DNA of 51,085 bases from Acidobacteriota bacterium (GTDB taxonomy: Bacteria > Acidobacteriota > UBA6911): contig JAISUT010000047.1 of assembly GCA_031271905.1 (NCBI GenBank), forward strand, positions 90,350 to 141,434. The letters run 5' to 3'. Within the stretch, counting starts at the first letter, position 1. Every line of letters begins with the position of its first letter. Made by a program: the position numbers and the translations under genes. This document shows, piece by piece, positions 38,470-46,810 of the stretch. A model generated the notes under the pieces. The model was not told where the DNA came from. It saw only the letters and a program-made list of their open reading frames with translations, and searched no databases.

Positions 38470-39612
38470 TTACCGCGACTGGTTCACATGCACGACCTTC
38501 GCCGGAGGGAAGCCGTTGAACCAGGTCGATGAGGCGTGGGTGTAGGCGCCGATGTTCTCGCTGTAGACCAGGTCGCCCAGCTTGAGTTCGGGCAGGTCCT
38601 CCGCTTGCGAGATCGTGTCCAAGGCGTCGCAGGTGGGGCCGAACACCGAGGAGATGCGCGTCGGGCCCTTCTTGAACGCCTTGATGTGGTATTGGCAGTG
38701 GTCGAACAGGATGCCCGAAAAAGTGTGGTAGATGCCGTCGTTGATGTAGTAGCAGGGCTTGCCGTCGCGCTCGGACTTGCCGATGACCTCCGCGACCAGC
38801 GCCGCCGCCGTCCCCGCGATGAAGCGCCCCGGTTCGGCCAGTATCTCGATGTCGCGGGGGAACAGGCGGTCGAGCTCTGCCGTGAGGATCTTCGCCAGCT
38901 CGCGGAAGGGGCGCACCTGCTTGTCGTAGCGCGCCGGGAAGCCGCCGCCGATGTCCAGCAGCTTCAGGGCGACGCCGCGCGTGGCGGCCTCGTCCATGAT
39001 GCCGGAGGCGATGCCCAGCGCCTGCACGTAGTTTTCAAAGTTCGTACACTGGCTGCCGACGTGGAACGCCAGCCCCTCCACCTCCAGCCCCGCGTCGATG
39101 GCGCGCTCGATGAGAGCGACCGCCTCGCCCGGCGCAGCCCCGAACTTGCTCGACAGCTCCACCATCGAGCCGGTGTTGGGAACCCAGACGCGCAGCACCA
39201 GCCCCGCGTGCGGCGCGTGTTTGCGGATTTTGCCGATCTCCTCGGCGTTGTCGAACGCCACCAAGGGCTTGTACCTGTCAAGCTCCTCCAGCGTCAGCTT
39301 GTCCTTGATGGGGTTGGAGTAGATGATCTTGTCCCAGATGAACGCCTGGCGCTCCTTCGCCGGAAGGCGCCGGATGTTCTCGTAGACCAGGTTGAACTCG
39401 GCGATGGACGCCACGTCGAAGCTCGCGCCGATGTCGTAGAGCGTCTTGAGCACCTCCGGGTCGGAGTTGGCCTTGATGGCGTAGTAGCCCTGCACACGCG
39501 GCAGATAGCGCTTGAACTCGGCGTAGTTGCCGCGCACGGCGGCGTGGTCGATGACAAACAAGGGGGTGCCGTGCTTGCGCGCCAGCTCTTTCAGGGTCGC
39601 TTGAGAAACCAT
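38470..39612 (-). CDS. Ornithine decarboxylase-like fold-type III PLP enzyme
   Basis: A 380-residue alanine-racemase-fold decarboxylase. The PLP lysine is in YYAIKANSDP (about K48). Further motifs are ASIAEF, HVGSQC, a glycine-rich phosphate loop LDIGGGFPA, EPGRFI, and CDALDTI near 335, which corresponds to the CDxLD of eukaryotic-type ornithine decarboxylases. YTHASSTWFNGF closes the active site. This pattern favours ornithine (or lysine/ornithine) over the related carboxynorspermidine decarboxylase, which lacks the CD motif. Expected product: putrescine. It is the last gene of the ilvC - homospermidine synthase - decarboxylase cluster, 102 bases after the previous stop with a stable hairpin between. 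Together they predict putrescine to homospermidine. Confidence 0.85.
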   Translation of the reverse strand: MVSQATLKELARKHGTPLFVIDHAAVRGNYAEFKRYLPRVQGYYAIKANSDPEVLKTLYDIGASFDVASIAEFNLVYENIRRLPAKERQAFIWDKIIYSNPIKDKLTLEELDRYKPLVAFDNAEEIGKIRKHAPHAGLVLRVWVPNTGSMVELSSKFGAAPGEAVALIERAIDAGLEVEGLAFHVGSQCTNFENYVQALGIASGIMDEAATRGVALKLLDIGGGFPARYDKQVRPFRELAKILTAELDRLFPRDIEILAEPGRFIAGTAAALVAEVIGKSERDGKPCYYINDGIYHTFSGILFDHCQYHIKAFKKGPTRISSVFGPTCDALDTISQAEDLPELKLGDLVYSENIGAYTHASSTWFNGFPPAKVVHVNQSR

Positions 39613-39668
39613 ATGCCGCCTGTGCCGTTGCTTTAACCAATCCGCCGTCTTTCGCGGAGGCGTCGCGG

Positions 39669-39692
39669 GGCGCGGGGCTTCGTCCCCGCGCC
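39669..39692 (-). terminator. GC-rich hairpin between the two polyamine genes
   Basis: GGCGCGGGG (39669-39677) and CCCCGCGCC (39684-39692) form a perfect nine-pair stem with a six-base loop. There is no T-run on the minus strand. It may modulate readthrough into the decarboxylase gene or protect the upstream mRNA. Confidence 0.45.
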
Positions 39693-39714
39693 TCGCGTCC
39701 GTGCGCCTGTGCCG

Positions 39715-40872
39715 CTACAGCGTCTTGTTGTGCTTCCAGTACTCGTCCTCGACCAGCTCCATGATCTTCGGCAGCCTGTCGTACAGGCGTTTGAGCTTGC
39801 GCGGCTTGCACTTGGCCATCGCGTAATGCACCAGGAGCGGGAACGCCACCGTCGAATCGACGTAGCAGACCGCCGTGTCGGGCAGTTGCGTGGGATCGAC
39901 CTTGCCCCAGGTCACCGCCTCCTGCGGCGTCGCGCCGGAAAGGCCGCCCGTGTCAGGGCGCGCGTCGGTGAACTGGATGAAGTAGTCGTGCCCCTCCTCC
40001 TTGACCCGCAGCACCTCCTGGATCTGCGGCTCGGTCTGGAGCGTGAAGTTCTTGGGCGAGCCGCCGCCGATAAGGAGCACGCCCGTCTTGTTGCCCGCGC
40101 GCTTGGCGTCCAGCACGATGCCGGTGGTCTCGTTGACGTCGCGCGAGGAGTTGATGCGCAGGGCGTTTTTGCGCAACTCCAAACCCGCGATGTTCATGCC
40201 GATGGTGGAGTCGCCCGGCGACGGGCAATAGCAGGGGACGCCCGCACGGTAGGCGGCGGCGAGCACCGAGCTGTCCTTGCGCCCGGTCTGCTCCTCGAAC
40301 TCCGCGCAATACTTGCCGAGCAGGTGGTGCAGCTCCGCCGTCCCCATCTCCTTCTGGAACTCGGGCTGCATCAGGATCTGGCGCAGGACGTGGTCGGTCG
40401 CCATCAGCACGTCGTTGTATTCGAGCAGGATGTCGTAGATGCGCACCACCCCCAGCTTGCGCAGGGTGGGGTCGGGGGTGAACGGCGTGCCCCGGTACAG
40501 CGGCAGGTTCATGGCGTGGTGCATGTCGTGGTAGAGGTTCGCGCCGGTGGCGACGATCCAGTCCACGAAGCCCGCCTTGATCAGCGGGATCACCGCCGCC
40601 GAGCCGATGCCCGCCGGGGTCAGCGCCCCCGCCAGGCTCATGCCGACCGTCACGCCCGGCTTCAGCATCTTCTGCGCGAACAGCCCGCACGCCTCTTGCA
40701 GACGCCCGCCGTTGTACGCCAAGAACGTGTTGTCGATCAGATCCTCGATCGATTCCTTGCCGGAGATGGGGGCGGGGATGATGCGCTTCCCCCGCAAGAA
40801 CTGCTGCTTCCCCTTGGAGAATTTGTGGGGGTACTTGCTCACGAAGTTTTTAGGAAGTTTGACCTCACCCAT
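39715..40872 (-). CDS. speY: Deoxyhypusine synthase-like protein, probable homospermidine synthase
   Basis: A 385-residue NAD-dependent enzyme of the deoxyhypusine synthase superfamily. Visible family blocks are VGMSLAGALTPAG, DWIVATGANLYHDMHHA (active-site region), YCPSPGDSTIGMN, LLIGGGSPKNF (the lysine aligns with the catalytic Lys of eukaryotic enzymes) and QFTDARPDTGGLSGATPQEAV. Bacteria lack eIF5A. Characterised bacterial members of this group make sym-homospermidine from putrescine or spermidine, so that activity is preferred. The ornithine decarboxylase gene next to it would supply putrescine. It lies 97 bases downstream of ilvC with a palindromic hairpin in the gap. Substrate details need biochemistry. 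Confidence 0.85.
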   Translation of the reverse strand: MGEVKLPKNFVSKYPHKFSKGKQQFLRGKRIIPAPISGKESIEDLIDNTFLAYNGGRLQEACGLFAQKMLKPGVTVGMSLAGALTPAGIGSAAVIPLIKAGFVDWIVATGANLYHDMHHAMNLPLYRGTPFTPDPTLRKLGVVRIYDILLEYNDVLMATDHVLRQILMQPEFQKEMGTAELHHLLGKYCAEFEEQTGRKDSSVLAAAYRAGVPCYCPSPGDSTIGMNIAGLELRKNALRINSSRDVNETTGIVLDAKRAGNKTGVLLIGGGSPKNFTLQTEPQIQEVLRVKEEGHDYFIQFTDARPDTGGLSGATPQEAVTWGKVDPTQLPDTAVCYVDSTVAFPLLVHYAMAKCKPRKLKRLYDRLPKIMELVEDEYWKHNKTL

Positions 40873-40920
40873 CTTGGGGATCTCCTTGTCGATGATACGG
40901 CGGTACAGGGATGAAAGACG

Positions 40921-40944
40921 GGGCGCGCCCGCCGGGGCGCGCCC
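40921..40944 (-). terminator. Palindromic hairpin between ilvC and speY
   Basis: GGGCGCGCCC occurs twice (40921-40930 and 40935-40944) separated by GCCG. Each copy is itself a palindrome, so they pair as arms of a 10-bp stem. On the minus strand GTCTTTC follows, a weak T-rich tail. It may be an attenuator or partial terminator separating ilvC expression from the polyamine genes. Confidence 0.5.
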
Positions 40945-40969
40945 ATCGTCCGAGGCGGGGACGGCGCGG

Positions 40970-42070
40970 CTAGTTGGAGGCGCGCCCCTTCACGCCCTTC
41001 GCGGTCGCGGCGTTCTTCTTGGCGGCCTCTTTGGGGCGCAGCGTGCGGGTTGCCTTGCCCGCCTGCCACATCTCGGAGTCGCCGATCGCCTTCAACTCCT
41101 TGGCGAGTTGCACCTGGTAGTCGGCCTTTCCGGTGGAACTCAGCACGCGCTTGGTCTCCGAACCGTCGGCGACGCGCTTGTACAGCTCCTTGAACACAGG
41201 CTCGACCGCCTTCTTGAACTTGGGCCTCCAGTCGAGCGCGCCGCGTTGCGCCGTCGCCGAGCAGTTGGAGTACATCCAGTCCATGCCGTTTTCCGAGACC
41301 AGCCGGATGAGGCTTTCCGTCAACTCCTCGACCGTCTCGTTGAACGCCTCGCTGGGACTGTGGCCGTTCTTGCGCAACACGTCGTACTGCGCCTCCATCA
41401 CCCCCGCCAGCGCGCCCATGAGGATGCCGCGCTCCCCGGTCAGGTCGCTGTAGACCTCCTTCTGGAAGGTCGTCTCGAACAGGTAGCCGGAGCCGACCGC
41501 GATGCCGAGCGCCAGGCACTTCTCGCGCGCCTTGCCCGTGGCGTCCTGCCCCACGGCGAAGCTGGAGTTGATGCCCGCGCCGGACAGGAAGTTGCGCCGG
41601 AGCGAGGTCCCGGATCCCTTGGGCGCCACCATGACCACGTCCACGTCCTCCGGGGGGACGACCTTGGTCTGATCCTTGTAGACGATGGAGAAGCCGTGGG
41701 AGAAATAGAGCGTCTTGCCCTTGGAGAGGTGTTTCTTCACCGACGGCCAGATGGCGCGCTGCGCCGCGTCGGAGACGAGCATCTCGATGACGGTCCCCTT
41801 CTCGCACGCCTCCTCGATCTCGAAGAGCGTCTTGCCGGGAACCCAGCCGTCCTTCTTCGCCCGCTCCCAGTCCTTGGGATATTTCTTGGACTGGCCGATG
41901 ATGACGTTGAAGCCGTTGTCCTTCATGTTCAGCGCCTGCGCGGGCCCTTGGACGCCGTAACCGATCACGGCGACGGTCTCCTTCTTGAGCACCTGGCGGG
42001 CCTTCGCCATGGTGAACTCCTTACGTGTTACGACTTGCTCCTTAACGCCTCCAAAATCGATCAACGCCAT
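40970..42070 (-). CDS. ilvC: Ketol-acid reductoisomerase
   Basis: A 366-residue NAD(P)H enzyme of valine, leucine and isoleucine synthesis. The Rossmann motif is VIGYGVQGPAQALNMKDNG, with the cofactor-selecting loop at about GQSKKYPKDW. The knotted C-terminal domain carries SDLTGERGILMGALAGVMEAQYD, with the catalytic Asp and Glu, and VEELTESLIRLVSENGM. The first 30 residues (MALIDFGGVKEQVVTRKEF) and the charged C-terminal tail resemble the slightly long class I enzymes rather than the 330-residue standard form. No other ilv gene lies in the window. It is the first gene of the minus-strand cluster with a good promoter. The Lys-rich tail (about 345-366) is unusual. Confidence 0.95.
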   Translation of the reverse strand: MALIDFGGVKEQVVTRKEFTMAKARQVLKKETVAVIGYGVQGPAQALNMKDNGFNVIIGQSKKYPKDWERAKKDGWVPGKTLFEIEEACEKGTVIEMLVSDAAQRAIWPSVKKHLSKGKTLYFSHGFSIVYKDQTKVVPPEDVDVVMVAPKGSGTSLRRNFLSGAGINSSFAVGQDATGKAREKCLALGIAVGSGYLFETTFQKEVYSDLTGERGILMGALAGVMEAQYDVLRKNGHSPSEAFNETVEELTESLIRLVSENGMDWMYSNCSATAQRGALDWRPKFKKAVEPVFKELYKRVADGSETKRVLSSTGKADYQVQLAKELKAIGDSEMWQAGKATRTLRPKEAAKKNAATAKGVKGRASN

Positions 42071-42136
42071 CTTTGGCTCCCTCCTTCAAGGATTGTCCCC
42101 CCGGCGCCGACAAAGGCTCCGGGAAATAAGTGAGCA

Positions 42137-42165
42137 TTTATAATTTATTTAAACGTAAGGTTCAA
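42137..42165 (-). promoter_or_regulatory. Strong sigma-70-like promoter for ilvC
   Basis: On the minus strand TTGAAC (complement of 42160-42165) and TATAAA (complement of 42137-42142) are separated by exactly 17 bases in a locally AT-rich patch. This places a transcript start near 42130, about 60 bases before the ilvC ATG. Confidence 0.65.
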
Positions 42166-42339
42166 GATGCAGCTTGCTTGAAACGCCAGAAAGCGCGAAA
42201 ACCGCGAGCGCCGCCCCGGAGGCGCCCGCCAGACCCCGCCAGACCGCATGCGCCGGGATGCGCCAAAGTTCCACGGGCGCGTTTCGTGGGCGTGACGACG
42301 GACATTTTCCGCTATACTTGCGTCGTGAAGGACGTGGGC

Positions 42340-43479
42340 ATGCTAAAGTATCTTTCGATGTTTCTCCTGATTTTCGGGCTTATCAATTTCTACGTGTTCC
42401 TCCGGGGATGGCAAGTCCTTCCCGCCAAGGGGTTGCTTCGGCCTTCTTACGCCGCAGCCTACTGGCTGGTGGCGCTGGCGTTCATCTGGGGGCGGCTATT
42501 GGAGGGCAGGGCGCCCTCGGCCGTGACGGACGCCTTCACCTGGGCCGGCTCGTTCTGGATAGCCGCGCTCCTGTACCTGTTCATCGCCCTCGTCGCCGTG
42601 GATGCGTTGCGCGTCGCGAACCACTTCCTCCCCTTCTTCCCCGCCGCAGTCACGGGCAACCCGGCGCGGGCGAGACAAGTCGCCGCCTGCGCCATCTTGG
42701 CGGCGACGGCGACGACGATCGTCTGCGGCTACGTCAACGCCCGCCATCCGCGCGTCCGGGAGCTGGAGATCGCCGTGGACAAGCGGGCGGGGGGCGTCAA
42801 GTCGCTCGACATCGCCATGGTCTCCGACATCCACCTGGGGACGATCATAGGCAGGGCGCGGCTCGCCGGCGTCGTAGACCAGATCAACGCGCTCGAACCC
42901 GACATCGTGCTGATGCCGGGCGACGTCGTGGACGGGGAGATCGGCGCGGTCGCCCGGGCGGGCATGGGGGAGGAGTTCCGGCGCATACGCGCCAAATACG
43001 GCGTGTTCGCATCCACGGGCAACCACGAATACATCGGCGGCGTCGATGAGGCGAGCGCCTACCTGACCGCGCACGGCGTCACCATGCTGCGCGACGAGGT
43101 GGCCGAGGTCGCCGACGCCTTCTCCGTGATCGGGCGCGAAGACCGCTCCAAGCTCCGGCGCGACGGGCGGCGGAAGGAGCTGGCGGAACTGGCAGGCGCG
43201 GCGAACCGCGACCTGCCCGTCATCCTGCTCGACCACCAGCCCTTCGACCTCGGGGAGGCGGCGCAGGAGGGCATAGACCTCCAGTTGTCGGGGCACACTC
43301 ACTACGGCCAGTTGTGGCCGGTCAACTACGTCGTGGAGGCGATCTACGAACTCGCGTGGGGATACAAGCGCGTCGGCGCGACGCATTACTACGTGTCCAA
43401 CGGCGTCGGGACCTGGGGGCCGCCCGTGCGCGTCGGCAACCGCCCCGAGATCGTCCACATCAAACTGCGTTTCAACTGA
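42340..43479 (+). CDS. Membrane-anchored metallophosphoesterase
   Basis: A 379-residue protein of the YaeI/YkuE-like calcineurin superfamily. Four or so transmembrane helices (about 3-20, 38-52, 68-88, 114-132) precede a catalytic domain with the full metal-binding set: SDIHLG (D163, H165), MPGDVVDGE (D195), STGNHEY (N228, H229), LLDHQP and SGHTHYGQ. Relatives cleave phosphoester or pyrophosphate bonds in lipids such as UDP-diacylglucosamine, but the substrate here is unknown. ATG 42340 is chosen because it starts the first helix and has GAAGGA upstream; the open frame before it is Arg/Pro-rich and lacks a ribosome site. A TATACT lies at 42313-42318 as a possible -10 element. A methyltransferase gene follows 50 bases later. 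Confidence 0.87.
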   Translation: MLKYLSMFLLIFGLINFYVFLRGWQVLPAKGLLRPSYAAAYWLVALAFIWGRLLEGRAPSAVTDAFTWAGSFWIAALLYLFIALVAVDALRVANHFLPFFPAAVTGNPARARQVAACAILAATATTIVCGYVNARHPRVRELEIAVDKRAGGVKSLDIAMVSDIHLGTIIGRARLAGVVDQINALEPDIVLMPGDVVDGEIGAVARAGMGEEFRRIRAKYGVFASTGNHEYIGGVDEASAYLTAHGVTMLRDEVAEVADAFSVIGREDRSKLRRDGRRKELAELAGAANRDLPVILLDHQPFDLGEAAQEGIDLQLSGHTHYGQLWPVNYVVEAIYELAWGYKRVGATHYYVSNGVGTWGPPVRVGNRPEIVHIKLRFN

Positions 43480-43529
43480 GGGGCGCATCCACGTTATCGA
43501 CGGTTCACATGCCTTGGGGGAGGGGTCGG

Positions 43530-44165
43530 ATGACGCCGATTGCGGCAAAGATCAAAAACGGGGTGCGGATGGCGGAGGAGTGGTGGTTCGACCGAACCCG
43601 TTCGGTCAAGACCGCCGGCTACGGCGCCTCCCCGACGGCACGGCAAGTGGTGGGGGTGCTCGGGGACGGGCAGGTCTACGTCCCGGTGCGCGTCGCCGGC
43701 GCGCATGTGGCTTTGCGCGACCTGCCGATCAAGGACATGTCGGGCTACCTGTTCCTCGACATGGGTTCGGGCAAGGGGAGGATGCTGTTCGTCGCGGCGG
43801 AATACCCTTTCCGCAAAGTACAAGGCGTGGAGTACGAGACGGAGTTGCACGAGCTGGCGAAGGCCAACATCAGGACTTACCGCCACAAAAGGCGCCGGTG
43901 CGGGGGGATAGAGTCGGTGCTGGCGAATGCGGCGGAGTTCGACTTCCCCGACGGCGACTTGGTGGTGTACCTCTTCAATCCCTTCGGGGAGCAGGTCATG
44001 GCGAAAATGTTGGCCAACCTGAAAGCGGCGATCCAACGGACGCCGCGCCACGTCGTGGTCCTCCTGATGTATCCAGAGCTGTCGTACATGTTCGAACGGA
44101 TGCCGGAACTGCATCTTTACCGTAAGACCCGGCGATACCACATATACCAGACGATGTCTTCTTAG
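43530..44165 (+). CDS. Class I SAM-dependent methyltransferase-like protein
   Basis: A 211-residue cytoplasmic protein. Motif I is FLDMGSGKGRMLFVAAEY (about 74-90), motif II is VQGVEYETELHELAKANI, and a DLVVYLFNPFGEQ strand corresponds to the motif IV region. The N-terminal 65 residues are an unassigned helical cap. The shape resembles histone-methyltransferase DOT1-like or small rRNA/protein methyltransferase proteins, but the substrate is unknown. GGGGGAGGGG lies seven or more bases before ATG 43530, which I prefer over ATG 43509. It may be co-transcribed with the metallophosphoesterase. Confidence 0.75.
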   Translation: MTPIAAKIKNGVRMAEEWWFDRTRSVKTAGYGASPTARQVVGVLGDGQVYVPVRVAGAHVALRDLPIKDMSGYLFLDMGSGKGRMLFVAAEYPFRKVQGVEYETELHELAKANIRTYRHKRRRCGGIESVLANAAEFDFPDGDLVVYLFNPFGEQVMAKMLANLKAAIQRTPRHVVVLLMYPELSYMFERMPELHLYRKTRRYHIYQTMSS

Positions 44166-44524
44166 AAATCTTCAATCCGCCCGCCGCCGTCCCCGCGGCC
44201 ATCGGACGCCGGCGGGACGCCCCGCCCCCCACATGTCGCCGCATCACCGCATTGGGAAAATTCGCTATGCTCCCTAGGAGTTATGACGATATGCCTATCG
44301 GTGTCCCCGTGATAGCGCGTTTTGGATCTGACCGGGCTTAATCCGACAGCGCGCCGACGCCGGACATCGGCAGCGCCGCCAGCGAAGGGATGGGCGGCGT
44401 AGTTTTTTGGAATTCAACCAAGCGGTCCCGCGTCGGCCGCCCAAGCCTGAAAAGACGCCCTTGGGGAAACGTCGAAGCCGGTCGCAACCCGTTCCCGGGC
44501 TTGCGCAGGCATTGCAAGCGCAAA
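44166..44524. other. Intergenic region, no clear gene
   Basis: A possible 16-codon frame (ATG at about 44291, with TAGGAG upstream) is too short to call. The first half is GC-rich; the second half is in frame with the next gene but reads as low-complexity Arg/Pro-rich sequence. No terminator or RNA structure stands out. Confidence 0.4.
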
Positions 44525-45733
44525 ATGGAAGACATGTCTCCGATCACAGGCAACCGGAACCCCGACCAAGGCGGTTCCGTCGAATTCGCGACATGGGCAT
44601 CCCTGCGGCCGGAGCATCATGCGGTCTGGCGGGAACTGCATTTGACCCATGACGGGCACCAGTTCGTATACACCGGCCCCGTTTTCTTCGAAACGCTCGT
44701 CGAAACAGAGCCGGCGGACAACCTGCGCCTCGCGGTCAGGCGCGCCCCCTCCATCTTCGCCGCATTGCGGATGCGGCGGAAATTGCTCGATCCTCATGGC
44801 ATGGCGGGCCTCCTGTTGCGGTGGCGCATACGGATGTGGACGGTGTTGGGCAGCGAACCCCTGTTCGCGCCGGGGGCTGCGGACTCCGCCTGCGTCGCAT
44901 CTTTCCTTTGCGACATGGCGGCGGTGCCGGGACGTTATGACGCCCTCGAGTTGCAATCGGTCGAAGTCGGCAGCGTGGCCTGGGACGCCGTGACCGCATC
45001 CCGCGACCTCAAAGAGAAGTTCCTGGTGTACATGCCCAACGGCGTCCGCCTGTGCCACACGACGCAGTTGCCGGATTCCCACGACGCCTATCTCGCGCAA
45101 TTCCCGCGCAAAAAAAGGTACAACTTGGCGCGCCAGCTCAGACAGATCGCCGAGAAGCTGGGGGGGGAGGCGCACGTCGTCCCGCTCGACACCGCAGAGG
45201 CGATCCCGGAGTTGACGGAGGCGATCCGCTCGCTCGGCCAAGAGGGGTCGGCATCGCTGTTGCAGCAAAAGGAATATGTCGCACTTGCACGGCGGGGGTT
45301 GTTTTTAAACTTCATCGTGCGCGCCGGAAGCCATACGGTCGCAGTGATCCTCGGCATCCCGTCCGGGGCGACGTACTACCTCCACAAGATCATGTACTCC
45401 CACCGCCTGGTGCAGTATTCGCCCGGCACCTCGGCGATGCACCTGATGAACGAGTGGTTCATCGCCGACGGGCGGTTCAAGCGACTCGACTTCGGATTCG
45501 GCGACCCGGAAAGGAAGTTCAGCTCGACGAACACGACCGTGGAACGCGCCCGCATTTTACTGCTGCGCCGGACGTGGCCCAACCACGCCTTGGTGGTGGC
45601 GCACCGGACGGTCGTATCCGCCGAAAGGCTGGCTCGCAAAGGCCTCCGCGCCCTAAGGGCGCCCCGGCCCTTGGTCGAGGCGATGCGCGGGCGGTTGAAA
45701 CGGCTTTCCGCCCAAGCCGCAGCCCACACGTAG
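44525..45733 (+). CDS. FemAB/GNAT-like acyl- or aminoacyl-transferase (BioF2-like domain)
   Basis: A 402-residue protein of the FemAB/CelD-type double-GNAT fold, often found with cell-envelope or exopolysaccharide genes. Signs are FPRKKRYNLARQLRQ (the K-x-R-x-N motif of the family), a long helix, then VAVILGIPSGATYYLHKIMY, HLMNEWFIADGRFKRLDFGFGD (the substrate-contact loop) and a closing basic helix. The N-terminal start is uncertain; ATG 44525 or 44534 are both possible and neither has a strong ribosome site. The frame is open back to 44390. The gene may be the third in a loose plus-strand group with the phosphoesterase and methyltransferase. The donor and acceptor are unknown. Confidence 0.65.
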   Translation: MEDMSPITGNRNPDQGGSVEFATWASLRPEHHAVWRELHLTHDGHQFVYTGPVFFETLVETEPADNLRLAVRRAPSIFAALRMRRKLLDPHGMAGLLLRWRIRMWTVLGSEPLFAPGAADSACVASFLCDMAAVPGRYDALELQSVEVGSVAWDAVTASRDLKEKFLVYMPNGVRLCHTTQLPDSHDAYLAQFPRKKRYNLARQLRQIAEKLGGEAHVVPLDTAEAIPELTEAIRSLGQEGSASLLQQKEYVALARRGLFLNFIVRAGSHTVAVILGIPSGATYYLHKIMYSHRLVQYSPGTSAMHLMNEWFIADGRFKRLDFGFGDPERKFSSTNTTVERARILLLRRTWPNHALVVAHRTVVSAERLARKGLRALRAPRPLVEAMRGRLKRLSAQAAAHT

Positions 45734-45835
45734 GTAAATTTATTGCAACTCCGCGACCTTCGTGATATGAGAATCCCCTATGGCACCTTCGGCGACGCAT
45801 CGAACTGCGCCGTCCATGGAGGGGAAAGGGGAATC

Positions 45836-46627
45836 ATGGGAAAGCATCATCTGCCGGTCGTCATGTTTTTGGGGTTGTCGGGGGTTCTACTGGTCGGCGC
45901 CGACTTGCGGGCGCAGACCTTCGGCGACATTCTGGATAAGGTGGGCAAAGCCGCAGGCATCGGCACCACGGGGACGGCATCCGGTTCATCGTCCTCCGAC
46001 GCCGACTTGTCGGGGTTGAGCTCGTCCAAGGTGTCCACGGCGTTGAAACAGGCTCTCAGCATCGGCGTCGAGGAAGGGGTCGAAAAGCTCTCCGCCGAAG
46101 ACGGCTTCTTCAAGAACGAGCTGGTGAAAATCCTGATGCCGGAAGAGTTGAGGAGGGTGGAGGCGACCCTGCGGACCATCGGGCTGGGCAGCCTGGCGGA
46201 CGAAGGCGTGAAACTGTTCAACCGGGCGGCGGAGGACGCGGTCTCCGAAAGCGCCCCCATCTTCGCCGACGCCATCAAGTCCATCTCTTTCGACGACGCG
46301 AAGCACATCTTGCTGGGCGGGGACAACGCGGCGACCGACTACCTGGAGGCGAAGACGTCGGAAAGGCTTTACGACGCCTTCGAACCCAAGGTGAAAAACT
46401 CGCTGGGGAAGGTGGGCGCCGACAGCGTCTGGAAAAGGCTCACCACCACCTACAATTCTTTCACGGGCAAGAAGGTCACCACCGACCTCAACCGATATGT
46501 GACCGAGCAGACCATCAAAGGCGTGTTCAAGATGGTCGCGGAGAAAGAGGCCGGGATCAGGAACAACCCCGTCTTCCGCACGACGTCCGTTTTACGCGAC
46601 GTGTTCGGGGTCTTGGACAACCGGTAG
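45836..46627 (+). CDS. DUF4197 domain-containing exported protein
   Basis: A 263-residue exported protein. The signal peptide (about 1-25, ending near LRAQT) is followed by a Gly/Ser/Thr-rich stretch and then a domain of about 210 residues that matches DUF4197: VSTALKQALSIGVEEGVEKLS, GFFKNELVKILMPEELR, NRAAEDAVSESAPIFADAI, GGDNAATDYLE and a C-terminal segment with VFKMVAEKEAGIR. The function of the family is unknown; it is all-helical and periplasmic. GGAAAGGGGAA precedes ATG 45836. A dispersed repeat copy lies 10 bases after the stop and may help end the transcript. Confidence 0.88.
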   Translation: MGKHHLPVVMFLGLSGVLLVGADLRAQTFGDILDKVGKAAGIGTTGTASGSSSSDADLSGLSSSKVSTALKQALSIGVEEGVEKLSAEDGFFKNELVKILMPEELRRVEATLRTIGLGSLADEGVKLFNRAAEDAVSESAPIFADAIKSISFDDAKHILLGGDNAATDYLEAKTSERLYDAFEPKVKNSLGKVGADSVWKRLTTTYNSFTGKKVTTDLNRYVTEQTIKGVFKMVAEKEAGIRNNPVFRTTSVLRDVFGVLDNR

Positions 46628-46636
46628 GACGCATCC

Positions 46637-46700
46637 GGGAACCTCTAAAAAAACCTCGCAGACAGGGCGCAACGCAGCGTCCGGGGTTTTTAGAGGTCCC
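46637..46700. repeat. Dispersed palindromic repeat, copy B (short form)
   Basis: 64 bases beginning GGGAACCTCTAAAAAAACC and ending GGGGTTTTTAGAGGTCCC, so the ends form an inverted repeat. It is nearly identical to the reverse complement of 49793-49856. Its position just after a stop codon fits a transcript-end role. Confidence 0.85.
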
Positions 46701-46709
46701 CACCCGCCG

Positions 46710-46748
46710 TTTCGCGTGGTGCGGAGTGGGGTTCCGCACCACGCGAAA
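46710..46748. terminator. Perfect 16-bp hairpin
   Basis: TTTCGCGTGGTGCGGA (46710-46725) and TCCGCACCACGCGAAA (46733-46748) are exact inverted copies with a seven-base loop. Part of the arm (CCACGCGAAATG) is repeated once more immediately after. It lies between the DUF4197 gene and the convergent AOR gene and could serve either transcript. Confidence 0.6.
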
Positions 46749-46770
46749 CCACGCGAAATGGAAATCGGCG

Positions 46771-46800
46771 GGCTCCCCGCGCTTGGAGGCGCGGAGAGCC
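46771..46800 (-). terminator. Hairpin 10 bases after the AOR gene
   Basis: GGCTCCCCGCGC (46771-46782) and GCGCGGAGAGCC (46789-46800) form a stem with one mismatch and a six-base loop. On the minus strand CGCCGATTTCCATTT follows, a loose T-rich tail. Confidence 0.55.
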
Positions 46801-46810
46801 GCAGCCTGCC

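Noticed and set aside
44291-44341. 16-codon open frame with a TAGGAG upstream
   Set aside because: Too short, no conservation evidence, and no context that would favour a leader peptide.
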